From a bacterium (GTDB lineage: Bacteria; Krumholzibacteriota; Krumholzibacteriia; LZORAL124-64-63): 64,000 nt of DNA. The notes under the pieces were generated by a model. That model saw only the letters and a list, made by a program, of their open reading frames with translations. It searched no databases and was not told the origin of the DNA. The position numbers and the translations under genes are program-made. Location of the stretch: contig JADJQR010000001.1 in assembly GCA_016712675.1 (NCBI GenBank), forward strand, positions 3,038,001 through 3,102,000, read 5' to 3'. Shown piece by piece: positions 15,999-25,739 of the stretch; position 1 is the stretch's first letter, and each line of letters begins with the position of its first letter.

Positions 15999-16026
15999 TT
16001 GTCATTTCGCGGGCGAGCCTGATAAT
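15999..16026 (+). promoter_or_regulatory. Sigma70-type promoter of the GH13-like gene
   Basis: TTGTCA (15999-16004), a 16-base spacer and GATAAT (16021-16026) give a transcription start near 16033, about 40 bases before the ATG at 16075. Confidence 0.65.
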
Positions 16027-16074
16027 GGGTGCGTCCCGCCGCCCGAATCAAGCAGGAAAGGCACTCCCGACGCC

Positions 16075-19000
16075 ATGGTACCCGGCCCGACGCCACCCGA
16101 CCACCACGACTGGTTCGTGTTCGCGTTCCCCCTGTCCGCCGAGGCCTGGGACCGGTTCGCCGTCGACTCGCTGCTGCCACCGGGCCTGCCCGCGGCCCCG
16201 GCCGAGCCCGCCTGGGAGATCCGGCGCCTGGCCGACCGCCTGGCCCGCGAACGCACGGCAGGGCCGCCCGCGGAGGTACTGCTGGCGCTGCGGACGCTGA
16301 ACCAGGTCCTGCGGCACGTCGCCGTCCGCTACTTCGAGGTCGAGAACCCGGGCAGCCTCGACCGCGGTCGGGACTGGGCCGCGCGGCGCCTGGGCGAGGA
16401 CGGCGTCGAGGGTGTGCTGCGCGCGTTCACCGGCCTCTACCCGCCGCTCGACGTGCGGGCCGGGCGCCGCCACCCGGACCGGTACCTGGACCTGGTCTTC
16501 GGCTCGCTGCGCGGGCGCGACCGTGCCACCGTCGAGTTGCTGCTGCTGCACCTGAACGTCGGCAATCCGGCCGCGGCCGAAGCGTCGCCGCTGTTCGCCG
16601 ACGACACGCTGCGCGAGCGTGTCTCGTACGTGCCGTTCGTGACCGGCTTCGAGGCGTACCTCGCCGACCACGAGGCGCCCGGCGGCGAGGGCGTGCCGCT
16701 GCTGCAGCTCCTGCGGGCCCCGCTGCTGGCCAGCCCGGACTCGCTGTACGGCCAGCTGGCCTGGATCCGCGAGCGCTGGGCCCACCTGCTGCCGGAGGAC
16801 CTGCTGCGCGACCTGCAGCTGGCCCTCGACGTGCTGAAGGAGATCGACCTGCGCCGCGCGCCCGGCCCGGGTGGGCCGGCGCCGGTGCTCGAGTTCGGCC
16901 CCGGCCGCGCCGGCTGGCGGGACGGCCAGCCCGAGCCGGAGGCGTTCAGCCGCGACGCCGAGTGGATGGCCAACGTCGTGCTGATCGCCAAGTCGGTGCA
17001 CGTCTGGCTCGACCAGATCGGCAAGCGTCACGGGCACCCGGTCACGAGGCTGGACCAGATCCCCGACCAGGAGCTCGACCGCCTGGCCGCCTGGGGCATC
17101 AACGGCCTGTGGCTGATCGGGCTCTGGGAACGCTCGCGGGCCTCGGCGCGCATCAAGCAGTACATGGGCAATCCCGACGCCGCCGCCAGCGCCTACGCCC
17201 TGCACGACTACCGCATCGCCGACGAGCTGGGCGGCGAGGATGCCTGGCGCGACCTCAGCGAGCGCGCCGGCCGCCGCGGCCTCCGCCTGGCCAGCGACAT
17301 GGTGCCCAACCACATGGGCATCGACAGCACCTGGGTGGTCGAGCATCCCGAGTACTTCCTGCAGTTGCCGCAGCCGCCGTACCCGGCCTATCGGTTCGAC
17401 GGCGGGAACCTCTGCGACACGCCGGGCGTGGGCGTGCGCATCGAGGAAGGCTACTGGAACCGCACGGACGCCGCGGTGGTCTTCCAGCGTCTCGACGATC
17501 ACTCGGGGCAGGCGCGGTACATCTACCACGGCAACGACGGCACCAGCATGCCGTGGAACGACACCGCCCAGCTCGATTTCCTGCGCGCCGACGTGCGAGA
17601 GGCCGTCATCCGCGTCATCCTCGACGTGGCGCGCCGCTTCCCGATCATCCGCTTCGACGCGGCGATGACGCTGGCCAAGAAGCACTACCAGCGCCTGTGG
17701 TTCCCGGCCCCCGGCGATGCGGGCGCCATCCCCTCGCGCGCCGAGCACGGCCTGACGCGCGAGCAGTTCGATGCCGCCATGCCGGTGGAGTTCTGGCGTG
17801 AGGTGGTCGACCGCGTGGCCCGGGAAGCGCCCGACACGCTCCTGCTGGCCGAGGCGTTCTGGCTGATGGAAGGCTACTTCGTGCGCACGCTGGGCATGCA
17901 TCGCGTGTACAACAGCGCGTTCATGAACATGCTGAAGATGGAAGACAACGCGAAGTACCGGCAAACGCTCAAGAACGTGCTCGAGTTCAGCCCTGCCGTC
18001 CTGCAGCGTTTCGTCAACTTCATGAACAATCCGGACGAACGTACCGCCATCGAGCAGTTCGGCAAGGGCGACAAGTACTTCGGCTGCATGCTGATGATGG
18101 TGACGCTGCCGGGCCTGCCGATGATCGGGCACGGCCAGATCGAGGGCTTCACCGAGAAGTACGGCATGGAGTACCGGCGTGCCTACTGGGACGAACAGGT
18201 CGACGAGGACCTGGTCCGCCGTCACGAGCGCGACATCTTCCCGCTCATGCGCCGCCGCGGGGTCTTCTCCGGTGCCGAGAACTTCGCGTTGTTCGACCTG
18301 GAGGGCGACGGCGGCTGGGTCGACGAGAACGTCTTCGCCTACGCCAACCGCGGCGCCGGGGACAAGGCGCTGATCGTCTTCAACAACAGCTACGAGCGCA
18401 CCAGCGGCCGGCTGCGGGTGTCCGCGCCCTTCAACACGGCCAGCGCCGAGCAGCCTCATCACGTGCGCCGCTCCCTGGTCGAGGCGATGGCTCTCGACAC
18501 CTCGCCCGGCTCCTGGCACGTGTACCGCGACCATCTGGACGGCTGCGAGTACCTACGCACCGGTGAGGAACTTGCGCGCGACGGACTGCATGTGACGCTG
18601 CACGGCTACCAGGCGCGTGCACTGGTGGACTGGCGCCTCGTACACGACACCGACGGCACCTGGTCGCGTCTGGCCGCCCAGCTGCGGGGCGGCGGCACGC
18701 CGGACCTGGGCCGCGCGCGGCGCCGACTGCAGCTCGAGGGCGAACTGGCGGAGATGCGAACCTGGTACGCGCCCGCGATCCTCTCCTGGCTGGAGGCTGC
18801 CGTCCTGCCGGTCGCACCTGACCTCAGCGACCGGACGTCCGGAGAGCCTGCACCGCCGGAGACGGACACCGAACCCGGAGTCCTGGCCGGCCTGCCGCCG
18901 GACCTGGCCGACCTTGCCCGATCCCTGCGCACGCTCCCGGTGCGCCTGGCCGCCGCCGCCGCGGACCCGAAGCTCGGCGCGCGCACGCGCGGAGACCTTT

Positions 19001-19584
19001 CCGGCTGGACCCGTGGCCTGCCCGGCAGCCGGACGCTCGAGATCGCGTTCCTGGCCGCAGTGCTCCGTCGGGTCCGCGATCCCGGTGGAGTGGGCGGCAC
19101 CGTGCGCGCGCCCGTACCGCCGGGCGACGCCGACCTTGTCGCCGAAGACGTGGCGGCCGCACTGCGTGACTGGTCCGGGCACACCTTCCAGGCGGAACGG
19201 GACGCACACCTGGCCTGGGCGCTGGCGCAGGCCGATGATGCGGTGCGCGCCCTGGCCACCGGGCGTGTCGACTGGCTTTCCGGCGCCATGGCGCGCCCCG
19301 ACTTCGCGCGCGCGGCGGGTGTGAATCTGCACGACGGCCAGAGATGGTTCGGCAAGGAGGAGATGGAAGCTCTCCTGCAGACGATGATGGTCGAGGCGCT
19401 GGCGTCGGCGGTCCGGCCGCCGCAGCCCGCGCTCGCGGCATTCCCGCCGGCTGGGGCACCGCTCCCGGTGCCTCAACTGGTGACCTTGCTGGATGCCCGT
19501 GCCCTGGCGTTGGACGCCGCAGCCCGGGCCGGGTATCGCCTGGACCGACTGGCGACCGAACTTGCTGGCCCGCCAAGGGATTGA
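16075..19584 (+). CDS. Very large alpha-amylase (GH13)-like protein
   Basis: A 1169-residue protein with a central GH13-type barrel (about 320-720). The four conserved regions are recognisable: DMVPNHMG near 408, IRFDAAMTL near 527 (nucleophile Asp), LLAEAFW near 592 (acid/base Glu) and FMNNPDERTA near 653, where the usual NHD is NPD. The first 320 residues and the last 450 match no family I know; the N-terminal part is rich in Trp, Arg and Asp, and the C-terminal part looks helical and alanine-rich. There is no signal peptide, so it should act in the cytoplasm, perhaps on storage glucan or a sugar phosphate. A good promoter lies upstream. AGGAAAGG is 15 bases before the ATG, a long spacing. 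Confidence 0.85.
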   Translation: MVPGPTPPDHHDWFVFAFPLSAEAWDRFAVDSLLPPGLPAAPAEPAWEIRRLADRLARERTAGPPAEVLLALRTLNQVLRHVAVRYFEVENPGSLDRGRDWAARRLGEDGVEGVLRAFTGLYPPLDVRAGRRHPDRYLDLVFGSLRGRDRATVELLLLHLNVGNPAAAEASPLFADDTLRERVSYVPFVTGFEAYLADHEAPGGEGVPLLQLLRAPLLASPDSLYGQLAWIRERWAHLLPEDLLRDLQLALDVLKEIDLRRAPGPGGPAPVLEFGPGRAGWRDGQPEPEAFSRDAEWMANVVLIAKSVHVWLDQIGKRHGHPVTRLDQIPDQELDRLAAWGINGLWLIGLWERSRASARIKQYMGNPDAAASAYALHDYRIADELGGEDAWRDLSERAGRRGLRLASDMVPNHMGIDSTWVVEHPEYFLQLPQPPYPAYRFDGGNLCDTPGVGVRIEEGYWNRTDAAVVFQRLDDHSGQARYIYHGNDGTSMPWNDTAQLDFLRADVREAVIRVILDVARRFPIIRFDAAMTLAKKHYQRLWFPAPGDAGAIPSRAEHGLTREQFDAAMPVEFWREVVDRVAREAPDTLLLAEAFWLMEGYFVRTLGMHRVYNSAFMNMLKMEDNAKYRQTLKNVLEFSPAVLQRFVNFMNNPDERTAIEQFGKGDKYFGCMLMMVTLPGLPMIGHGQIEGFTEKYGMEYRRAYWDEQVDEDLVRRHERDIFPLMRRRGVFSGAENFALFDLEGDGGWVDENVFAYANRGAGDKALIVFNNSYERTSGRLRVSAPFNTASAEQPHHVRRSLVEAMALDTSPGSWHVYRDHLDGCEYLRTGEELARDGLHVTLHGYQARALVDWRLVHDTDGTWSRLAAQLRGGGTPDLGRARRRLQLEGELAEMRTWYAPAILSWLEAAVLPVAPDLSDRTSGEPAPPETDTEPGVLAGLPPDLADLARSLRTLPVRLAAAAADPKLGARTRGDLSGWTRGLPGSRTLEIAFLAAVLRRVRDPGGVGGTVRAPVPPGDADLVAEDVAAALRDWSGHTFQAERDAHLAWALAQADDAVRALATGRVDWLSGAMARPDFARAAGVNLHDGQRWFGKEEMEALLQTMMVEALASAVRPPQPALAAFPPAGAPLPVPQLVTLLDARALALDAAARAGYRLDRLATELAGPPRD

Positions 19585-19604
19585 GGTTCTCGGTCGACCT
19601 GATA

Positions 19605-19633
19605 TTGTCATTTGGACAGGTTCATGGTATGAT
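19605..19633 (+). promoter_or_regulatory. Strong sigma70-type promoter
   Basis: TTGTCA (19605-19610), exactly 17 bases and TATGAT (19628-19633) form one of the best consensus matches in the window. Transcription would start near 19640, 50 bases before the exported-protein gene at 19690. Confidence 0.8.
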
Positions 19634-19689
19634 CACGCAAGCCGGACTGCATCGGTCGCGCCAACGCCACAAACGACCCCGGGTGAGGC

Positions 19690-20457
19690 ATGCAACAGGA
19701 TCGACCCCGCCCCAGGCACCCGCTCGCGGCGCACGCGGCCTGTACCAGGCTGATCTTGGCGTGCGGCCTCCTGCTGCCGGCGGGCGCCGCCCCGGCCGCC
19801 GTCGGCGTCGGCACCAGTCCGCCGGCGATCCTCGACACCGTGGCGCCGGAACTGGTGCTGGATCCCCTGCCGGCGCACCTGCTGGTGCAGGGCGGCCAGA
19901 GCGTGACGTTCCACTGGACGACCTTCGACGGCCATCCCGGAACGACGGCGGACGATTTCACCGCGCAGGTCAACGACGGAACAACACCGCTGGCAACGAT
20001 CGACTACCTGGCCGATTTCGCCGATGCCACCTGGGTCTGGGAGGCGCCGGAGATATCTTCCGGCGGGCTTCATGCCATGGTGACCTGCCGTGACGCGTTC
20101 GGTAACGTGTCGACCGCCCGCACGGATGACTTCTCGGTGATCCTCTCCACCAGCGGGGCGCCCCTGCCGGGCCTTCCGGCGCACGTGGTGCTCGAGGGCG
20201 CCCGCCCCAACCCCTGCAACCCCCGCGCCGTCGTCCGCTTCAGCCTGCCGGCTGCCGGCGCCGTGGTTCTGGACCTGCATGACGCCGGTGGCGCGCGTGT
20301 GCGCCGGTTGGCCGCCGGCACCTACGACGCCGGCGCGCACGAACTGGTCTGGGACGGCCGGGATGACCAGGGGCGTGATGCCGCCTCCGGCACGTACCTG
20401 CTGCGGCTGGGCGCCGGGCAGGCGGTGCGATCAGCCAAGGTGTCGCTGATCCGCTAG
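19690..20457 (+). CDS. Exported protein with C-terminal FlgD-like/T9SS-like domain
   Basis: A 255-residue protein. A signal peptide is visible (RLILACGLLLPAGAAPAA). Residues about 45-150 form an Ig-like domain (VLDPLPAHLLVQGGQSVTF, HWTTFDGHPG, AMVTCRDAFGNVST) of the kind that describes a value acting on its subject. The last 90 residues are the FlgD-like domain (GARPNPCNPRAVVRFSL, LVWDGRDDQGRDAASGTYL). No catalytic residues are evident; it may be a surface or cell-envelope structural protein. GTGAGG lies just before the ATG. Its TAG stop shares a CTAG with the stop of the convergent methyltransferase gene. Confidence 0.82.
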   Translation: MQQDRPRPRHPLAAHAACTRLILACGLLLPAGAAPAAVGVGTSPPAILDTVAPELVLDPLPAHLLVQGGQSVTFHWTTFDGHPGTTADDFTAQVNDGTTPLATIDYLADFADATWVWEAPEISSGGLHAMVTCRDAFGNVSTARTDDFSVILSTSGAPLPGLPAHVVLEGARPNPCNPRAVVRFSLPAAGAVVLDLHDAGGARVRRLAAGTYDAGAHELVWDGRDDQGRDAASGTYLLRLGAGQAVRSAKVSLIR

Positions 20458-21174
20458 CGGGCTGCGACGAGGATCTCGGTCGCCAACCACGGCCGACGCG
20501 CGCGATCATCGCGGAACAGCGAGCGGCGCAGCCAGCGGCGCAACCCGCCGTCGGGTAGCACATCGAGCGGCGCGGTCAGCCGCGTCACATACTCGGGCTC
20601 GAACCCGCACTCGCGCAGCAGCGCGACGATCTCGCGGCGACGGTAGATCCGCGCCCGCGCCCAGCGGTCGTGCAGGCGCTTCGGCCACCAGCTGACCAGC
20701 GGCACGCGGTTCCACGACAGCAGCGGCAGGTTGCAGCCGTGCGTCTCGAACAGCCACCAGCGGTTCGGCACCGTGACCACCAGCAGGCCGCCGGGCCTGA
20801 GCACGCGGCGCAGTTCGCGCAGCGCCTGCCGCTCGTCGGCGACATGTTCGAGCACGGTGAACGAGGTGACGACGTCCGCGCAGCCGTCGGGCAGGGGCAG
20901 GACGGTCCCGTCCGCGAGCACCCCGCGTACCTGTTCCCCCACGCCCAGCCGCAGGCATTCCCGTGCAAAGGCATCCAGCTGCTCGACCACCACATCGACG
21001 CCCGTGATCGCGTCGAAGTGGTCGAGGAACCGGAGCGTCTGCGCACCGTTGCCGCAGCCGAAATCGACCAGGTGACCCGTCCGCGCCGGAAGCAGCGGGC
21101 CCACGACGCGGGACCGGCGCTCGAGGATCAGTTGCCCACCCTCGGCGGGCCTCCCGGTGGCCAGGTGGGGCACG

Positions 21175-21182
<8 letters not shown>
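20454..21182 (-). CDS. Class I SAM-dependent methyltransferase
   Basis: A 242-residue methyltransferase of the UbiE/Methyltransf_11 type. Motif I is VDFGCGNGAQTLRF near residue 40, followed by ITGVDVV, a motif II-like LADGTVLPLPDGCADVV and FTVLEHVADERQALRE near 110. The C-terminal part (LLSWNRVPLVSWWPKRLHDR) is typical of lipid- or glycan-associated methyltransferases, though the substrate is not evident. The ATG at 21182 overlaps the stop of the upstream YgfK-like gene by eight bases, so it is translated from the same message. Its own stop overlaps that of the convergent gene. Confidence 0.87.
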
Positions 21183-22919
<1,737 letters not shown>

Positions 22920-22923
<4 letters not shown>

Positions 22924-23645
22924 GTCGATGCCTCCGGCGCACCGGCGTCGCCGGTCGCATACAACGCCGCCAGTTCCAGCGGCGATTCCAGCAGGTGGTC
23001 CGGGCCCAGGGCGCGCAGGTCGGCCGCGGGCTCCAGTCCCCACGCGCAGGCCACGGCCACCGCGCCCAGCGCCTGTGCGGCGAGGATGTCGTTGCGGCTG
23101 TCGCCGACGACCACGACCGCAGCCGGCGCCACGTCCAGACCGGCCAGGCAGGCCCTCAGGTGCGCGGGGTCAGGCTTGCGCGCGGGCACTTCGTCGCTGC
23201 CGATGACCACCCGGAAGCACCCGGCCAGCCCAAGCCCGGCCAGGATCGTGCGGCTGAAACCGCCCGGCTTGTTGGTGGCCACCGCCAGCGGCACGCACGG
23301 CAGCCGAGCCAGCATCTCCGGCACGCCAGCGTACGGTCGCGTGTGGTCCAGCAGGTGCCGGCCGTAATGGTCCAGGTAGGCCGCCAGCGCCGGGGCCAGG
23401 CGCGGGTCCCGTTCCTCCGCCAGCGATCCGGCGGCGGCGTCGTGACCGAGGGCGCGCCGCAGCAGGAGGGCGACGCCGTCGCCCACGTAGGCCCGCAACA
23501 CGGGCTCACCCAGCGGGCCGAGCCCGACCGCCGCGCGCGCTACGTTCGCCGCCGCAGCAATGTCCTGCCGCGAGTCGACCAGTGTCCCGTCCAGGTCGAA
23601 GATGAACGCCCCCGGCCGGGGCGCCGTGCCGCCATGCAACGCCAT
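22920..23645 (-). CDS. HAD-family phosphatase, phosphoglycolate phosphatase-like
   Basis: A 241-residue HAD hydrolase of subfamily IA. Motif I is FIFDLDGTLVDS near residue 12 with both catalytic aspartates, motif II is AVATNKPGGFS near 125, motif III lysine is in ARKPDPAHL near 160 and motif IV is VVVGDSRND near 182. The layout and the KP and GDS motifs are those of Gph, which clears 2-phosphoglycolate formed during DNA repair or oxygenase side reactions. AAGGTAAC precedes the ATG at 23645. It is the first gene of an operon with the YgfK-like and methyltransferase genes. Confidence 0.88.
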
Positions 23646-23694
23646 GTTACCTTCCCGGTGGAGCCCGGTGCCTTCGCGTGAGACCTTAAGGTGG

Positions 23695-23723
23695 AGGATA
23701 CCGTCCGGCAGGGGCTGCGGCAA
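23695..23723 (-). promoter_or_regulatory. Predicted promoter of the phosphatase operon
   Basis: On the minus strand TTGCCG (23723-23718), 17 bases and TATCCT (23700-23695) lie about 50 bases upstream of the phosphatase ATG. Both boxes match four of six consensus bases. Confidence 0.45.
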
Positions 23724-23788
23724 GGACACCCGGCTCAGGCGGCCCGCCGCTTGCACGGCCCCGCGGAACGCCGCACGCGGGTATGGTG

Positions 23789-23817
23789 TTGATCGCTGGA
23801 CGTGCCGGGTCTAGGAT
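23789..23817 (+). promoter_or_regulatory. Predicted promoter of the SPOR-fabH unit
   Basis: TTGATC (23789-23794), 17 bases and TAGGAT (23812-23817) give a start near 23824, about 70 bases before the SPOR gene. Both boxes match four of six consensus bases with ideal spacing. Confidence 0.5.
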
Positions 23818-23892
23818 GGCAGCATCGCCCGGCCCGGGATCCGCCCGACCGTGACGGCCGCCGGGAAGCGCTCCGGAAAGGATGCTGGAGGC

Positions 23893-24708
23893 ATGACGAC
23901 CGAATCCGCCGAGAAGAAGCCCACTGTTCGTCGCCGCCGTCGCGCCACGCGCGGCGGCAAGGGTGGCATGCCGCGCATCATGTGGCTGGCCATCCTCGTC
24001 TGTGTTGCCGGCGCCGTCGCGCTCTTCCGTTCCGGAGGCAGCGGCCCGATGCCCACGGGACTGGGCGAGAACCGTACCGTGGTCACCGCACCTGAAGGCG
24101 GCGGCGAGCCCGTTTCCGGTGACGTCGAGATCGCGGAGCAGGGCCTGCAATTGACGCCCGAGGAGCCGGTGGCCGGCGGCGACCTGGGCGGCGCCGACAA
24201 CGCGCCTCTGGAGATCACCGTCCCCCGGCCGCTCGCCGGGACCGAAGCCGGCGCAGCGGCGGGGCGGCCCGCCAGCGGAACAGCCGTCCCGCGCGAAGGC
24301 GCTTCGGCGGCTGCCGAGACCCCGGCCGGCGAGCGGGACGCCGTCGAGCCGGTCGCTGCCGCGCCAGCGACCGAATCCACCACGGCGCGCGCTGCGGAAT
24401 CCCGCGTCGAGACCGAGGAAGCTTCGAAGCCCGAGCCGACCGGTGCCCTTCCGCCGCGCGTGGTCCCGCAGCCTCGTGGGCCCTATCTGGTGCAGGTCGG
24501 CTCGTTCGGCGACACCGGGAACGCGCAGAAGGAAGCCGACCGCCTGCGGAAGTACAACTGGGACGCCAGCGTCCGTGTCGGAAACAAGGCTGGCGGCGGC
24601 CTGGTCTACCGCGTGCAGATCGGCTACTTCGCCACGCGCGAGGATGCGCAGGCGTTCATCGACCAGAACCGTGTCCGCCTGCCGGACGCCATCCCGGCGC
24701 ACCGGTAA
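23893..24708 (+). CDS. SPOR-domain membrane protein
   Basis: A 271-residue bitopic protein: a basic cytoplasmic tail (RRRRRATRGGKGG), one membrane segment (IMWLAILVCVAGAVALF, about residues 31-47), a long acidic and alanine/proline-rich linker, and a C-terminal SPOR domain from about residue 195 (YLVQVGSFGDTGNAQKEADR, then YRVQIGYFATREDAQAF). SPOR domains bind septal peptidoglycan lacking stem peptides, so a division or cell-wall role is likely. ATG at 23893 is preceded by AAGGA and by an unusually close GGAGG; a GTG at 23851 is a less likely alternative. fabH follows five bases after the stop. Confidence 0.85.
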   Translation: MTTESAEKKPTVRRRRRATRGGKGGMPRIMWLAILVCVAGAVALFRSGGSGPMPTGLGENRTVVTAPEGGGEPVSGDVEIAEQGLQLTPEEPVAGGDLGGADNAPLEITVPRPLAGTEAGAAAGRPASGTAVPREGASAAAETPAGERDAVEPVAAAPATESTTARAAESRVETEEASKPEPTGALPPRVVPQPRGPYLVQVGSFGDTGNAQKEADRLRKYNWDASVRVGNKAGGGLVYRVQIGYFATREDAQAFIDQNRVRLPDAIPAHR

Positions 24709-24712
24709 CCGC

Positions 24713-25723
24713 GTGTTGCGCGCCGCCATCACGGGCACCGGTTTCTGGGTGCCGTCGCGGGTCGTCACGAACGATGACCTGGCCGCCCGCATCGACACCT
24801 CCGACGCCTGGATCACCGAACGCAGCGGCATCCGCGAGCGCCGCTGGCTGACGCGGGACGCCGAGGGCAACACCGAGATCACCGGCGCCGAGATGGGCGC
24901 CCACGCCGCACGCGAGGCCATCGCCGCGGCGGGCATCGCGCCCGGCGACGTCGAGCAGGTGATCTACGCCACGCTCAATCCCGACGTGTTCTTCCCGGGC
25001 AACGGCGTCTTCCTGGAACACCTGCTGGGGCTGGGCACCGCCGGCGCGATGGACATCCGCAACCAGTGCACGGGCTTCGTGTACGGCCTGGCTGCGGCCG
25101 ACGGCTTCATCCGCTCGGGACTGGCGCGCACGGTGCTGGTGGTGGGCGGCGAGATCCAGTCGACGGCCCTGGACCTGACTGATCGGGGACGCGACGTCGC
25201 CGTCCTGTTCGGCGACGGCGCCGGCGCCGCCGTGGTGCAGGCACGCGAAGGGAACCGTGGCATCCTGGCCAGCGTCCTGCACAGCCAGGGCCGCTACGCG
25301 CGCGAACTGTTCGCCGAGGCGCCGGTGGCCACGGCCACCGGACGCATCACGCCCGCGATGATCGCCGAAGGCCGCCACTTCCCGTACATGAACGGCAAGC
25401 TGGTGTTCCAGCACGCCACGCGCAGGTTCGCCGAGGCGATCGCCGAGGTGCTGCGCAAGGGCGGTGTCACGCCGGACGACGTGGCCCTGTTCATCCCCCA
25501 CCAGGCGAACCAGCGCATCACCGACGCCGTCACCGCGCGCCTAGGCGTGCAGCCGGAGCGCGTCTTCAGCAACATCGCCCGCTACGGCAACACGACCGCG
25601 GCTTCCATCCCGATCGCCCTGGCCGAGGCCGTGCGCGAAGGACGGCTCGCCAGCGGCGACCTGGTCGTCACCGTCGCGTTCGGCTCGGGCTTCACCTGGG
25701 GCGCCAATCTGATCCGCTGGTAG
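24713..25723 (+). CDS. fabH: Beta-ketoacyl-ACP synthase III (FabH-like)
   Basis: A 336-residue condensing enzyme that would join acetyl-CoA or another acyl-CoA to malonyl-ACP to start fatty acid synthesis. The full triad is present: Cys near 119 in NQCTGFVYG, His near 263 in IPHQANQRI and Asn near 293 in YGNTTAASIP. Other FabH marks are IDTSDAWITERSGIRER and VLFGDGAGAAVVQ. The GTG at 24713 (with TTG right after it) is taken as start because the conserved N-terminus (LRAAITGTGFWVPSRVVTN) begins there; no clear ribosome site precedes it, so coupling to the SPOR gene is likely. No other fab gene is adjacent, so a role in a dedicated lipid pathway is possible. Confidence 0.9.
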   Translation: MLRAAITGTGFWVPSRVVTNDDLAARIDTSDAWITERSGIRERRWLTRDAEGNTEITGAEMGAHAAREAIAAAGIAPGDVEQVIYATLNPDVFFPGNGVFLEHLLGLGTAGAMDIRNQCTGFVYGLAAADGFIRSGLARTVLVVGGEIQSTALDLTDRGRDVAVLFGDGAGAAVVQAREGNRGILASVLHSQGRYARELFAEAPVATATGRITPAMIAEGRHFPYMNGKLVFQHATRRFAEAIAEVLRKGGVTPDDVALFIPHQANQRITDAVTARLGVQPERVFSNIARYGNTTAASIPIALAEAVREGRLASGDLVVTVAFGSGFTWGANLIRW

Positions 25724-25739
25724 GCCGCCACTGGGCGCC

